64,000 nucleotides of DNA from Parietichytrium sp. I65-24A (GCA_012862575.1 BLSF01000016.1:372001-436000), one strand, 5' to 3'. Positions 39,813 through 53,900 are shown, counted from the stretch's first letter. The notes: a model not told the origin generated them from the sequence alone. Translations and numbers: made by a program.

Positions 39813-41530
39813 CTTGTACAAAACGCGAAAACAACAACAAAAGTGCACCACGTGCACAAGCGCCTTCTCTCTTCGATCTTTCAAACACCCCGCGCAACTC
39901 TCCACGAGATGCGCTCTACGGGTTGAAAAGAAAACACACAACGAATCCTGCACGCCGTCTTGCCACTCCAAATTACCGGACTTCAAGGATCTTTTCCCTT
40001 GTCTATGTCCGTCTCTTGTGCGGCAACTCCAAACCCAGGCTCACTCAATCAATGAATCAATCACTGAATGAAATATATGCGCCCAAAATAACAACTCCGA
40101 AGATTGTCCACCCACCCAAGTCGGCGACCTTATACACTACAGAAAAGATACACACCTACACACCACAAGCGTCTATTGCATGCGCTCCGACACAACAAAC
40201 TTTCAAGACCTCAGCCAGGTCTTTCTTTCCTCCTATCCAACACGATCTGTGGCACAACCCACGATCTGCAAATTTCCAACGTGTGGGACCGATCTCCTCA
40301 CACCGTTTCTTCCACACGGGTTCACGGGTTGCGGGGACGGGCACTCTTCTCGCGCCAGCCTACCGTTTCCCCTACCCTCTATTATTATAGGGTACGCAGC
40401 GCGTACACTGTGGGTGTGCGCAGAAGGATCCACCGTTCAAAAAGAAAGAGCGTGACACCCTAGACCTAAAGTGACCGAACCCTATTAGGGGAACGCTTTT
40501 AGGTGAAGCTGAAAGTGACAGTGAGTCCTTGAATGAATGAGATGGGCGACGCGGATGAGATTAGTGGATTGGAGTGAACGCGATGGAGAGGTCGCAGAAT
40601 TGGCGAGATGTGGCAGAGGACTTGTTTACGAACGAGTGATTGGTGGGCAAAATCGTTCAACGCACGGTGTGTGGGTTTTTCGATTAAACGGAGGTGAATG
40701 TGTCTGGCCACCTTGAGAATAATCAGAATGCGAGAGTTACCGTTCGAGAGACGCAGTCGGCCGCGCACTGCGATAATTAATGGTACAATGTGAAGAACAG
40801 AACGCCGCGTTGAGCTTTTTTGAGTGCCGCAGAAGGTCAACTGAGGAAGAGCCCGCTATCCGCCTCCAAAGTGGCGCGCGTTGGATCAAACCTCGCGAGA
40901 TTCTGTCTATAGCACACGCTCAAATTCAGCGCCAAGTCGATCCTCTCAGGAACGCGCCCAAGAAGAACAAGCAGCGCTCTGCTGGATACTTGTTCGTCCT
41001 TCGCGAAAGCTTTCCACAAGCTTCCGCCACAAGACCAACCCGGTTGCGCGGCACACACAGCCTCCACCGTGCTCGGCTCTTGCTCCAGGAGCGACCAGAG
41101 AAGAACAATCAGAAAATGAGGGCTCCGCCACGCCACACCACGCAGGTCGCCTCTGCGTCTTCGTTGTCGCCTGCCGATGCGATCCTGCGGCAGACACAGT
41201 GGATATTGATTCAAGGTTTGCCTCTTTGTTTTCGATTTCCAAATCCCAAATCCTCTGTGCTTGCTTACGATCTTGACTGCCGCTACTGCCATCTGCTCAG
41301 TGCCACCTGGGCTTCGCTACGCCTGCAAGGATCCCATAGCCGGATCGATAAGCTCTGGTCCAGCTTATGACCTTCACATACACTCTCTCTCTATCTACTC
41401 AGCTAACGCAGGTGCAGCTGTGCAGGAGACTGTCGATCAGCTTGCAGACGCTAGGGAACGTTGACACAGGCCTACGCCGCACGGCGGTGCGACTGCTTAC
41501 TGCTTAGCCTCTGTCTCTCTCTCTCTCTAG

Positions 41531-41558
41531 CAGCTGGCAGCTGGCAGCTGGCAGCTGG
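41531..41558. repeat. 7-bp tandem repeat CAGCTGG x4
   Basis: Four perfect tandem copies of CAGCTGG, each containing the E-box-like palindrome CAGCTG, preceded by a CT run. Confidence 0.95.
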
Positions 41559-44500
41559 AAGGGCGTAGATGATGGATAGACACATCACAAGGAATTGGAG
41601 CGCCATCATCGTCCCCTTTTCTTGCTGTTTGGTTTCCCTTTCCTTCTTCTCGCCATTTCCTCCTCCTCCTCGGACTCTCACTCTCTCTCTCTGTCTACAT
41701 GATATCATACTTGCTCTCAATGTCTCTCAATGTCTCTCTGTCTGGAGAGAGAGGGCGCAAGTGTGTCTCACACTCGCTTGGTCCAAGTGTCACTTTGGCA
41801 ACTCTGCACACATGGAAAGAAACAGGACTGGCAGCACTGGCACAGCAGTGGAACTCTAAGGAATGATGGGTGCCACAGGCGATCGTTACTAGCTCTGATG
41901 CAGAGCTACTGTAAGTCGCGGTAAGTGGCGCTGGATAGTTTTCTTCGCCGCCTCTGCCCTTGGCAATGTCGTGGGCAATGAGTCGTTACTCGTCCTCTCT
42001 TAGCACAAGGAGAGCGAAGAAGCAGGGAGAGAGGAGGGGAGGAAGGAAGGAAGGCAGGAAGAGTAGAGTGCACCGGTCGCCTGCTCAGCATCAACGATCG
42101 ATGAATGATTGATCGATTGATCGAGTGGTCCGTCCGCCTCTTGACAAGAGGGAGAGAGAAGGGTACCGGTTCTGTGAAGCGGGGGAGGAGAGGAGCTTGT
42201 GTGAACTGCCGTAGAGGTATGTATGATCTGACTTTTCCTTCTAGTGTTTTCAGACTCCAGAACAGTACTCAGTACTAGTGCAGAGCAACTCTCGCTTTGC
42301 CCTGTGTCTGGACAGCTATTCGCTGCTTGAGACTCGGTCTTCTATCGGCACCTAGAGCAGTCCCAAGCACGGCATTTTTCAGAGAGAGTCTCGCGATGGC
42401 TTCTTCAATCTTCACTGCAGAAGCAACAGTCTATTTTGAGGAGACTCTGGAGGTGGCTTTGTACCAGTAAGTAACCTTGAATCTTTCTTTCTGATGTTGT
42501 GATACAGCTTTTGTTTGCTGCCGTAACAAGACAACAGAGCGCGAATTGAAAACTTTTTTACATTGATCTTTTTATTGAGCTTCAACATCGGCATCGAAAA
42601 GAACGACTACAGAAGAGCAAATTTTACACATTCACTTTCACTTCGCGCAGGAAACCTTGTCAAGACGATACTCATAGCACAGACAGCGAGATAGACTGGC
42701 TCACAGGCAGGGAGGTGCCCTACTCAGTACGAAAAGGGACGATGCTTGGGTTCCATTTAATTGCCCTTGCTCGTATACAAGTACAGTATTTTGCCCTTTC
42801 ATTGCACAATCTTCATTCAACTTTCCAAAACAGGCCTTTCAATGAAATCAATGTCAACTGAGCAGCATGTCAATGTCGCGACATGAGCCGTGTCGTGTGT
42901 GAGTCGCGTGACTCTTTCGTCCCACAGCGCTCACCAAATGGAGTGCTAGCACTGATCTCCGTCTCTGTAAAGCCCTTCTATTTTAGACCAAGTCTTAAGT
43001 TTTGATCAGACCCCAATGAAGCAACGAGATTTCTTTCTCTCTGAGGAAATTTCACGTTTACTCGGTCGTTGTGAAAAGTACGAGATATTATCTTGTTGCG
43101 AAGGCACGAAAACAACAGATTCACGATCGTGAAAATTGATAGGAGAATGCTCACGTCTAGCTCTTCTTATCGCTCGACCAAGCTGATGGAGCGTCATGAA
43201 AGGCTCTGTTTGTTGGAGCACCTCCTTCGTCCTTCGAAAACCAATCAGAACACGCAATGCAGAACGCCTTCTCTGACTCGACTAATTCAAGCCAGTACTA
43301 CATACCAGTACTCAGTATTCGAGTTGGCGGTGGCAATCGACCAAGCACCACAAGAGTTGATCGTCAGCAACTTTTCAGTTGCAACCCGCAACGACCGCCC
43401 ACTTTCAGCGAAATCCGGGTAAACTTTACTGACTGCGCCATGAGCTAATCACACTCGAAAGCCAGTTGAACGATTGATTTGGGTTGACATTGAAAATTTC
43501 TGTAATTTGTGAGATCAAGATCAAAGTCTCCTGACGCTACTGAGGCACAAATTAGAATAATTAAAATTTATCTTGTTTGATCAATCAATCAGGTAATCCA
43601 TCGATCTGCCGCAGTGCGGCTGTTAGTGAGTCTGTCAAAACACTTCTACCAGTACGAATAGAACCTTTCAAAGTCTACCAAAGGAAAGAGTAGCGAAGAA
43701 TTATGCGATTCTATAGAAAGGCCGAGTGTGCGGACGCGAAGGATAGACTAGTAGTTCGTCTCTCACAATCAATCGTTGTACATAGCAGCAACTTTGGCAT
43801 TCATTCATTTCTTTCATCTCGATGAAATGAAACATGATTATGAACTTTGTGGACGTGGAACTCGTGGAACCGACTGACTGCGAAAGTCCGCCGCCTGGAC
43901 ATAATTACAATAATGAAGTCTGGAAATGTAACTTGTGCTTCGCTTTTCGAGCGCTACTGTCAATGTCGGTCCCTCAACTGAGGCAGCTGTCGTCTTCCAA
44001 GCTGCTTAGGTACCAGTACTCACATTCAGTACTTAGGACTCAGTCGTCAGCACTCGCAGTCGGCGCTAACTCGAAGTACTGTACGCAGAGGCTCTCTGTC
44101 CGCTCAGATACTTTTCGGCAAGGTCCCCCAGTGTATACCGGTCGGTACATCGATCGCACTCGGACTGACCATAACTGATGGTTTGTGAGGCTGTTGTTCC
44201 AAAGTGTGATGGCCGCCGCTCATGGTACTTGTACTTGCACACGTAGCCTTCCTTGCTTGCTTCCTTCCTTCCCTCCTTTCTTCTTTCCTTCACTCTGCCG
44301 CGTTGGATCGTTTTCTCCGCAGCGCCGCAGATACTAGGCAAAGATCTGCACTGAATCGTGTGAGGGAAGGTTCCGAAGTGGAACTTGTCGTGCCTACGCG
44401 AAGCAGCAGTGCCGAGATGTGCCAAGTGCGAGGGAAGCGATGGTTTTCTAAGATTGCTCTTGAGTTGACAGAGCCCACTGACCTGAATTCTGGTATACCG

Positions 44501-44733
44501 CACCCGGTATACGGAGTACGTACGAGGCGTGGGCCAAATGAAGGATAAATCTCTTACGCACCCAAAGTTGTCTCGACTCTCGAGCGATGCGACCGCCAGA
44601 AGAGTGACAACTAGGCGCTTGCCATGCCAGATTGGAAGGTCGGCTTGTAAGCCCACGCTCTGCTCACAGTAACTTTGGATTCCTTTGTCGCCAGTAGACG
44701 GACGGACGGAGAGAGGAGCTTGGTGCCCTGAAT

Positions 44734-44769
44734 CCCTTCTTTCCCTTCTTTCCCTTCTTTCCCTTCTTC
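44734..44769. repeat. 9-bp tandem repeat CCCTTCTTT x4
   Basis: Three perfect and one near-perfect copy of CCCTTCTTT, a pyrimidine tract on the plus strand. Confidence 0.92.
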
Positions 44770-47700
44770 CCGGAATCTCACCGTTCAAGACTTGGGACAG
44801 ATCCTGCCAGAGCGAGGCGCCTAAAGTTCCGCAGAAACCTGTTGGGAGAGTGGAGCAAAAAGCTCAAATTCATCCGTAGACGATCGTAGACGACTCACCA
44901 TCGGCCCTTCAGCTCGCTAGACTAGTGCAGGCAAAGAGGCTCAGTTGAAGCCTAGTCGACGAAACGTCTTGCGTGTGTCTCTGAGGTAGAGACCTACCTC
45001 CCTTTGTGGCCCTGACCATGTAGCTACCATACCGGTAGATGTGCACGATTGCGGTGAGAGAGGAAGAAGCAGGGCCGGGAAAACCGTCATCATTATAAAT
45101 TATTTCCGCTCGTTCTCTCACTCCTGTGCGAAGATCTTCATAGGCACACATCAAGAAATGAGACTTTCCTTGCCAACCTCTGATCTTCCTACTTGTGAAA
45201 AGAAAGTTGGCATGGGAACTTGGGGTAAAGCCCCCACACGTTGGATGGAGCTCTGGCGAAAGATGTTTCTTTCGGGCTTGTGAGAGTCTTGGAGATCAAT
45301 CTCAAAATGATGGGCGAAAAGTCGCGAGAGAGCCGTGCAGCGAAAGCAGCGACTTATACAAGCTGTGAGACTTCTGACACAGCTTTTGATTGTTGAAAGA
45401 CCTGGGAGTGTCGACGACGATGTACAAATGCAAGTTTCAAAGACTCGACTGCTGTACTGTAAGGCTCGCCTGCTAATGTAGCCTCATTTCTTCCAAGCGA
45501 TCGACATCGATCGACATCGATGACGCCGATTCGATGACGATGGTTTGGTTGTGCCTGAATCTTCACTGTAAATGCCTCGCTTGAAACTTGTCCTTGATTA
45601 CATTTACACATATGCAGAGCGAGCCGATGCTGCAAACATCAGTCTTGCATCGAGCAAAGCAAGCGCAGAAGAGTACTGAGTACCGTACAACTGAAAAGCA
45701 ATTTCTTGACGTGGAAATTGTCCCAATTCTTGACTTGAAAGGTAGCCTCGCTGTTTAAGAGCAATTCGGCTCATCTATCTCTTTCCCTAACTGAAATTAG
45801 GCTAACCAGCTTAAGTGTCGAAATGAAATTTGGGGAAATCAAAACGCCAAGCTTCGCCCTCCTTTAGGAGCCAAATCCCCTTTGAGATTCACGATACTCC
45901 TAATATAGTACGTAGCTTAGCGAATCAGCGAGGTGTGGGATCGGGACGAGTCCCAAATACTTTATCTATCGGAGGTGTGGGCTGAGGATGGTAGGGACGA
46001 GTCCCATCTCCTTAAAGTAAAAAGTAGATAATTGATATCCAGCAGTGTGCTCCTTTTCGTCGTATTCATAGTTAGCTACTACTACATTCCTCACTGATCC
46101 ATAGGAGGTATTATCACGCTTTCAAGTGAATGGGACTCACATCCATAGAAAAACACACTACTTCAAAATGTGAGTTTTCTGTTGTAGAGTATTCCCAAGT
46201 GCCTCAATCTCAAAGTCTCTTTTTAAGGACTCTACTAGATAGCGACGAGTGGATGATGCCGTACAAACAATTATTCTAAATGCTCGATAGAAAGGGCCTT
46301 GGTGCCCTCTTTCAAATGAAAGAAATACCAGTACCGGTACAGAGTGCCGCCAAGCGCGAGTATATCCGTCCGCAAGCATGGCTGTAGACTTGGCGCAGAA
46401 CAATCACAAGACACTTACAGCTCCTGTCACGCTGATGGCTCACCCTTTTTCTTTCGTAAACATTCCTGCAACCAAGGCACGTTCTAAAACTCTGAATTCT
46501 GAAATTTTGTTTTCTAATGATTAAAGAAATCAAACGAGCTTGGTCGCAGTTTCATTTAAAGATTAAGGAAAAGGAAGGGGGGCTTATCGTGGCTTGAGGG
46601 GGACGCTTTGCATTCCCCACACCTCACATTCATCTTCGTTATCTTAGCAAGTATGGTAACCTATTATAGATGATGAAAGTAAGGCACTGTAAGTTGGGTA
46701 TTCACTAGTCCCGAATTATTGTTCATTAATTCGCCAAATAGGAAGAACATTGAACCTTGAAAAAGATACCAAAACAATTTTTGAATTTTAAATTTTGAAT
46801 TTTTGTTTTTGTCCGGAGTGGTGGAAAGAAGAAGTAGATAGAAGAAGAAAGCGAAAAAGTTTGCTTTGGACAGAACATAAATCTCCTGGCACGGCGCATT
46901 TGTCCGCATTAGCGGTGCTTGTCTCCCATCGAGACAGACAATGAAAATTTGCTGAGGAACAGAGCTCTTCTTTCGTTAGCAGAATTCAGATAGAAACGGC
47001 ATTCAGCACCCGAGTTGCACATCCAACGCTTCTTTCGACGAGTTAGTAAAGCATTTCATTGCCCTCTCTTTTCGCCTGTGCAACTTCTGGGAATAAACAG
47101 TTTCTCTTTTTCTCTTTTTGGTATTTTCACGGTCAATTTAGGATAATACTGAATTCTGAATCCTGGCCACAGCGCTTCTAGCAGGAAGGTAATCCGCTAT
47201 TCGGAAGCGGCGACAAAGCCATGAGCACTCCGTTAGTAGAACAACCATCTTACTTTCAGTGGCAAGCAGTCGTCATAAATAATACAAGGTTGCCACACAT
47301 TCACACTTCATACTGTCAGACTGCTGAATTAAAGCAATGGAACAGATGCACCCGAGCATAGGAGATGCCCGGAGGCTCGGAGCCCAAAAGAATGTATTTG
47401 TGACAACAACTCCTAGTCATGAAATGAAATGTGAGTGTGACGTGGCCTTCTTGTAATTGCGCCAGAAAAACCAACAACTCGTCCCATTGGGTGCAGGAAT
47501 GTTGATCTGCAAACCTCACACTGTTATTGGTCGCAAGGCAAAGAGGAAAACCCGTCCTGATGATCGAGACGAAAGACAAAAACTACGAATACTGTGAGTA
47601 CCGGTACCAAGATGCGCCGCGCACGAAATTTGTCGCGAGCAAGAGTTTGGCCAAACGTACGACTCGCACCACTCGCTTGGAGCTCGACTGTGAGTCAACT

Positions 47701-48179
47701 GCGAGGGTGTTCAGTACCAGTACTTGGGCTTGAAACTGCAACCACATCTCGTGGCCCATGTCATGACTCACGGCTTTCTTTCTTACCGATCCAGATCACC
47801 GCTGCCTTGCTGGTTGCATGCCGACCGACCTTGACCACTAGGAACAACGATCAGCCGAGTAAAAGTGAGCATACAAGGGCCGGAGATTTCCCATTGCAGA
47901 GCTCGCAATTCCACATACGCTGGTCGCCACCCATCGCGCACTCCTAGCCAAAAGATCCGAACAAAGACACAAATTTAGTTAACCAAACCTGCGATGTCTC
48001 CATCTCGGATCGGGTCCTGGGTTGGCTCATCGTGAGACGAGCTCGCGGTAAGGAGTACTGTTGCACGACGCGCATTTCACGATAGCAACCGCAGCTACCG
48101 GACGGTATGCGCTCTCTATAGACGGCTGCGTGGGATTGGTGACGGTGATGGCACCATCACTGTTGATGGAGGTCATGAT

Positions 48180-48199
48180 TGGTCGATCGATCGATCGAT
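48180..48199. repeat. GATC tetranucleotide array
   Basis: A self-complementary run of about five GATC units. A similar GATC/GATT run lies at about 54586-54612. Confidence 0.9.
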
Positions 48200-49026
48200 C
48201 GTTGGGATCGCTGGGAATTGGAACGAGATGAGTTGTCGTTACAGTACCTAGTAGGTACTGAGTACTGAGCAGAGACGGCAGGCACTGCTTCTTCTCTTCG
48301 CAGCTGTTTCTTTTGTTGGCTCACGAGTATCACGAGTGCGGCTTTCGCTGCATCTCTGATTCTGACGTCTAGTGGTCCTGGTGGGGTGGTGGGGAGAATG
48401 TCGCCAATTAACCGTTTACTTTGAAATCTGCACCTCATTGGCTTCTTGCCGTTACACAATGTTACGCACGTGGATTCATTGGTTGTTGAGGAATGATGAT
48501 GAGGAAGAGAGTCTCGTCTCCTCAGGGCCTCTCGCAGAATCAGTCAAGAGAATGTCAGTACGGGTACGAAAACTTGCATTATTTGTATTCTTATGTATGA
48601 CTATTAGTATTGTTTGCATTCTTCCTTTTCCTCCAGCTCACTGCGGCGGTTACTAGTTCTGCTAGCTAGCGTAGCAGAGCAGGAACATGGCCCACCCAGC
48701 ACACCCAGCCAACGAGCCACATCTTGTACTCCAAAGCACTATGGTGATAGATAGATACCTTGTAACGTGACTTGCTTGAAAGCCAAGTCGAATTTTCACA
48801 AATCGAAGAGAAAAATAATTCTTCAACTTGCAATTTTTTCGATTTTTTTAGTTAGAGAGTTCTTTTTTTGATTGGAGATCGAGGTCTTAGAAAACAGAGG
48901 CTTTTGCCGCAGGGAGAAAGTGCTCTCTCCTTACCTTTTTCCCTTCCTTTTTTTTTAGCTTCCAAAAAAGAATCGATGTACTGGGTCAAATTTGTCACGG
49001 CATCCGCCGGTTTCACGGGCATAAAA

Positions 49027-49110
49027 AGAAGGAGGGAGAAGAAGAAGAAGAAGAAAGAAGAAGGAGAAGAAGAAGGAGGGGGAGGAGGAGAAGAAGAAGA
49101 AGAAGAAGAA
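49027..49110. repeat. GAA/GGA-rich purine tract
   Basis: This is an 84-bp almost pure purine tract (AGAAGA/AGGAGG). It would encode Lys/Glu/Gly runs in any forward frame, which explains the open frame through it. Such tracts can form triplex DNA. Confidence 0.9.
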
Positions 49111-50456
49111 CACGAATCTGAAAACTCAAATTGGGTTTTCATAAGATTTCCGGCCAAAACCGCCCCCCATCTTCTCCGTATTACGCGCACCGGAAATCAA
49201 CTTCCTCACCGCGCCGCAGTGGCAATTGCTCGCATGGCGCCGCAGCTCGAGCTGTCCCACGCCAGTGAGAGAGTACTGTACCAAATCAGTCGCTCCCAGC
49301 CGATTCCGTCGCTCTGTGGGGCGAGAGCCAGGAAGCAAATTCACAGATGCGCATCCGCTGTCGTCTTCGAGTCGCCGTTGATTCGCACAATCGATTTCCT
49401 CAGCATCCTCTTCTGTAAACGTTGGGGCCTGGATCTCTGTCCGGACATCGAGCGGAAAGAAGAATCTTGTTGGAAATGGGCGCCACAACACCGACCCACG
49501 CAAGCAATGCAAACTTTTTGCCACCGACTGGGACACTTTGCAACCTTGTTCGTACAAACTGTCATTCCAAGGCGACTCTCTTCGTTTTCGTCTTGTGAGT
49601 CGGTGGGGTCTTGCGGTTAGTGAAAGCCATGGAAGGCAAAGTCAGAGAGAGCCCGGCAACTTTGCGGCGCGAAGGGGTCGCAAACCGCCACAACCAAGGC
49701 TTGGCGTTCTTGTGCACAAAACCTGGCTCGCTTTCTGCCCCAGAGCGGGTATGCCATTCAAGACTTGGATCTTTCGCGCGTGCTGCCGGCAAAGTTCAGG
49801 TTTAATCAGGGGAAAGTAGGCTGCGACTGGCGTTCCTATACTCGAGGCTCGCCTTCAGCAGTCCTGCGTGAAGTCAGGCATGTAATTATGTATTCATTCA
49901 CACTCTCTTCATCAGAACGACTGCTGTGACAAGAACCATTGCAAGATCGAACAACTTTTCCTTTTAACAGCTCCGACTGGTTCTTAACACGCCGTTGGCC
50001 ACGGATGCAGCAGCTATCATCATTACCCCACTGCGCGTCGTCCGATCACCGTGAAAGCTCAAGAGACAATGTCACACCGGCGTCCCATGCCGCCTCGACA
50101 GTTTGACAGCTCCAGCTCGGCTTAACGAACGAATACCTGCGCAGGCCTGGCGCCCGTCGCGGACGAGTTCATAGCGCCCAGAGTGCCACATGCCTGTTGA
50201 CATGAGGCAGTGCAGCTCGCGCCGGCGGCTCAATCAAGGAAGTGTGAGCGTGGCAGCCTATCACTGTCACTTCGAAAGAGCGCCTTTTTTTTTTCAAAGA
50301 TGTAAGCTTGTTCCGTTCGCCGCTCCGGACACTCGGCGGAGACAACGCGAGCATTCCAATAGCACCCGACTCACCGTCTGGCACCATCGCTTGGGCCGAC
50401 GCCAACGTCCATTCTCCCCTGTTTCTCTCTCTCGTCTCAATCATTCATCCAATCAA

Positions 50457-50563
50457 GATCAATTGACAGGAAAACACATCCCAAGATCAATTGCTCATTG
50501 ACAGCAAAACATATCAGAATCAATTGACAGCAAGACAAATCAAAATCAATTGTCAAAACCAAT
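50457..50563. repeat. Degenerate 26-33-bp repeat with CAATTG cores
   Basis: Four imperfect copies of an ATCAATTGACAGCAAAACA-like unit, with CAATTG cores at 50460, 50488, 50521 and 50547. The array ends 340 bp upstream of the channel start. CAATTG is a CANNTG-type palindrome, so the array could be a regulatory cluster. Confidence 0.7.
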
Positions 50564-50834
50564 TAATTTATTAAACTCGATTGTCAGGGAAACCATTCGC
50601 AACATCCATCGCTGGACATCTAAACTTCTCTCTCCATTCATTGCACAACTGGGAAGCATGCGAGTTCGCTTCCTCGGCCACTCAGCCCTCCACAGATCTC
50701 CACAGGCACGGTCTATGATCTATGATGGTCTGCGAGTCTCCCAGTGAACAGAAATGAACTTCGCACATCTCACCGTTCAGTCTGAACGTGAACGAAGAGA
50801 AAGAGACGGTAGGGTCGGTAGGGACTCCGACGGT

Positions 50835-50922
50835 ATGGACGGCGAGTGAGCCCTCGCGGAGAAAGGGTGAATATCGAGAACGGGGAAGACACTCGATGGA
50901 AGATGGGAGATGTGAGAGATGA
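50835..50922 (+). promoter_or_regulatory. Two upstream ORFs in the channel leader
   Basis: A 4-codon uORF (50835-50849) and an 8-codon uORF (50896-50922) precede the main start. The second overlaps the main ATG at 50903 in another frame. Its context is weak (T at -3), while the main ATG has A at -3 and G at +4. Leaky scanning would therefore favour the channel start. This assumes the transcript begins upstream of 50835. Confidence 0.4.
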
Positions 50923-53900
50923 GACGTCTGGCGAGACGTCGCTGCTGCTGGATGACAGGGGGTATAGACTCCCACAGAAGAGTGAATGGGAAAACTGCTG
51001 TGTTCCCACGGCGCTGCTGCTGGAGACGTTTGCGAGGGATCTTCGGAAAGCGAGGCTGATCAAGGGGATGGCGTTTTATGCGATCTGGCTCGCGTTTATT
51101 TTGGCAGTGGCGCTGACCTCGTTCTCCGACCAGGGAACTGTGCAAACTTTTCTGGGACAGCTTTTTCAGGCGTCTTTGAATGCGGAGACGTTGCTGGTCA
51201 GAACTGGCGTGCTGCTGAAAAACAACGAAATTGACATTGAAGACATCAACTTCACCCTACCACCGTCCATCTCTGACGAGGTCGTCCCAACCGCTTCGCC
51301 AACGCCCTCCCCGACAGACACGCCGACAGACTTTTTGAGTGCTTCTCCGACAACAAGCCCAACTAATGTTACCAACACATCGGAAGCGCCGACTTCCTTG
51401 CCAACGGAGGCACCGCTCGCCACTCTTGCGCCTTCAGGAACCCAGCCAACCGTCAGTCCAAGCGCGAGTCCTTCAGCTGTTCCAACAACCGACGCATTGG
51501 CACCCACAGCAGCCCCAAGCGAATCTCCGACTGCGCCCGTGACTGTGACGGACTCCCCAACGGATTCTCCGACAGGCTCTCCGACGGGCTCTCCGACGGC
51601 CGAAGGAGGCGCAAGACTTTTAGGGATCGAGGCAAGCGAGGCCAGGAAAGCTAAAGAGCACTCTTCCAGAGTACGAGGTGAGCCCTTTTCGGAGCGAGCG
51701 TTTCTGCAAGCGACGACTCCACGGGTCCTTCAATCGATGGGGCAGGGGTACGGAACAACTTCTGGGGGCTGCAACGTAAGCAACTCGGATTCAATCGCAA
51801 AGGAGTATGTCGAGTACTCCTTTCTCGCCCCAGCAAATAATGTGAACAACTTCGAGTCGTATGCAGCCTACGTCTCGCAGCTTTTGCTATTCAAGCTTTG
51901 TCAACCCAAAAATGGATCTGCTGTTTGTGGAGGGCAAGGAAATGCTTTTCAGAGGAGAGGAAACGTCTATAAAGGCTCGAATGTGAACGTTGAGGGAAGC
52001 TGCCTCACATTTCCTGAGATGCCCTCGCTCACAAATTTTCCTGAAATGAACTGGATGTGCCAAAACATTCTTCTTGACGGACAGGGTCCTGCTTGCTACG
52101 CGGGAAGCCCACGCAGCTCCACCGAGAGCTCTTTGCTAAACGGTTTGTGGGATTCTGAGGCGAGCAAGCGCTCGGTAGCCCTTGACATATCCGGCCCATG
52201 CGAAGTAGTCATTTGGGGCCAGTCTGGCACCTGCAGTCTGACACCTTCCGATTGGGCGCTTTCGCAAGTCGATTTGTCAGTGAATGGGTTATCCTCTGGG
52301 CAGCGTTTAGATGATGTCAGATTCATCACGTCGTCAAGCGATGTGTCAGAAGCCTCGATGCTTCAGTCAGGGGGGCAGGGATACGAATTTTCCTGGCTCG
52401 ATGCGAACAGTAGAGCATCGGTGGTGGTGATCACCAGCTCAAACTATGCAGTGCGCAGTCTCATGGTGCTGCGCATCCACTACCACATCTCGCTCTCGGG
52501 TTATCACCGTCTCGTGGTGGAGTCTCAAGCGGCTGCTGGCCTAAAACTCGTGGATGCCGACGCTGTGTCAGAGATGGGCGTATTTGCAGTGATTGTCCTT
52601 GTTTGTCTGATCATCTATGTTATCTTTGGACTACTGAGCCCGTTCTATAGATTTTGGAAAAGCGAGGAGGACTTCGCAACAGCCTACACCGTTATCTTCA
52701 AATACCAGTTTTCGCTCTGGGATCTATTTGATACGGTAATGCTGATCGTGTACATTGCGCTGCTGAACGAACTATTTGCCTCTGGAACAGTAGTAAGCAA
52801 GGTAGATTTCGGGACCCTCGACCAGCTTGAGGCCTGTGAGATAGAGAATTTTATCTCCAGCGCCAATCACACTAGGCAGCTCATAGGGTTTGTCTGCTTC
52901 CTCGCCATCTTTCGGCTGTTCAAATACATCTCGCTGATGTCCTCGTTGGAAATGATGTGGATGACAGTGTTGCGCGGTTTGTACGACTATCTTCCGGCAG
53001 CTTTGATGTTGATGCTCCTAACATGCATGTTTGCGTTTCTCAACATGCTTATCTCTTACACGGAGCGGAACGAGTTTTTCAGCTTTAAGGATGCCATAGT
53101 ATCCATGATCATCCTCTTTGGTGACTCTGGCAGTGCTGCGTGGACCGTTTTGATGGACACTCCGCAAAGGTATACCAATGCGTTTGTCGCCATCAGCTAT
53201 CCGGAGCTCAACTTTTACCCGTTTGTCTTTCTGTACCGTTTTTTTGTGGTGTACCCGTTCACCGCCATCGCCCTCTCCCCCTTCTATTACGCAGTGGTGT
53301 ACTCCTCGGCGTATTACCACGAAAGGCTCGAACAAGAGAAAGTAGACAAACGCGCTTCGCAGGCGCGCGCAACGCTCGCAAGACTCCAGACGCAGGAAGC
53401 GGGCCCCGGAGGTCACACTGCTGTCGGGGACGGGGAGGGAAGATTGTCTTCGGTCGTGTCGTGCGTGGAAGCCATCGAAGCAACAGGTTCGAAATCAGGC
53501 ACCACTCAACGAGGCCCTCAAGTGTCGATTGCACGGCGAACAGTGTTGTTTTTCAAGCATCTTAAACACAGAACGATGCGCGGCTTGGAGAGGGTGAGGC
53601 GATTCTTTAGCCTACAGAGCGGGGCTTCTAGGACCTCAACGTTGGGGAAACGCTTCGATGAAGCGAGCGCCTTGTTCTCTCTCCAGCTCTTCGCTTCCCG
53701 AGAAGAGAACCGCTACAAGATATTTATTTCTTTTTCTGACATCATGCAGGCTGTCAAAAACATCGACAAGGAAGGGGTTCTGGAAATCATGTCGCATGTT
53801 GGACCCGAAAACGTCTACCACACCAGCATAAAGAGGAAGTACGAGACCGATCTGCTGACGAAGCGCGCGCGAGGGGAGGCCGCAACGATTCCTGATAGCA

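Larger units (their letters stand above)
39813..50902. other. 11-kb stretch without a convincing gene
   Basis: Frames longer than 130 codons exist (40780-41370 +, 40837-41292 -, 44066-44788 -, 48868-49620 +). Each lacks a usable ATG, overlaps another open frame or runs through repeats, and none resembles a family. The region holds a 7-bp tandem repeat (41531-41558), a 9-bp CCCTTCTTT repeat (44734-44769), a GAA/GGA-rich tract (49027-49110), a GATC run (48180-48199), CAATTG-centred repeats (50457-50563) and many GTAC palindromes. Cyclin and channel promoters should lie at the two ends. Unrecognised multi-exon genes cannot be excluded. Confidence 0.45.

Noticed and set aside
40780-41370. 196-codon plus-strand frame with an ATG
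   Set aside because: Two other frames over the same bases are also open, and none looks like protein; probably chance in a stop-poor stretch.
44066-44788. 240-codon open frame on the minus strand in the gene desert
   Set aside because: It has no ATG anywhere in the frame, the first part is an RRERRE run from a simple repeat, and there is no family resemblance.
48868-49620. 250-codon plus-strand frame
   Set aside because: It runs through the purine tract (Lys/Glu/Gly runs), its first ATG is at 48976, and the remainder has no recognisable domain; a 143-codon antisense frame is equally open.
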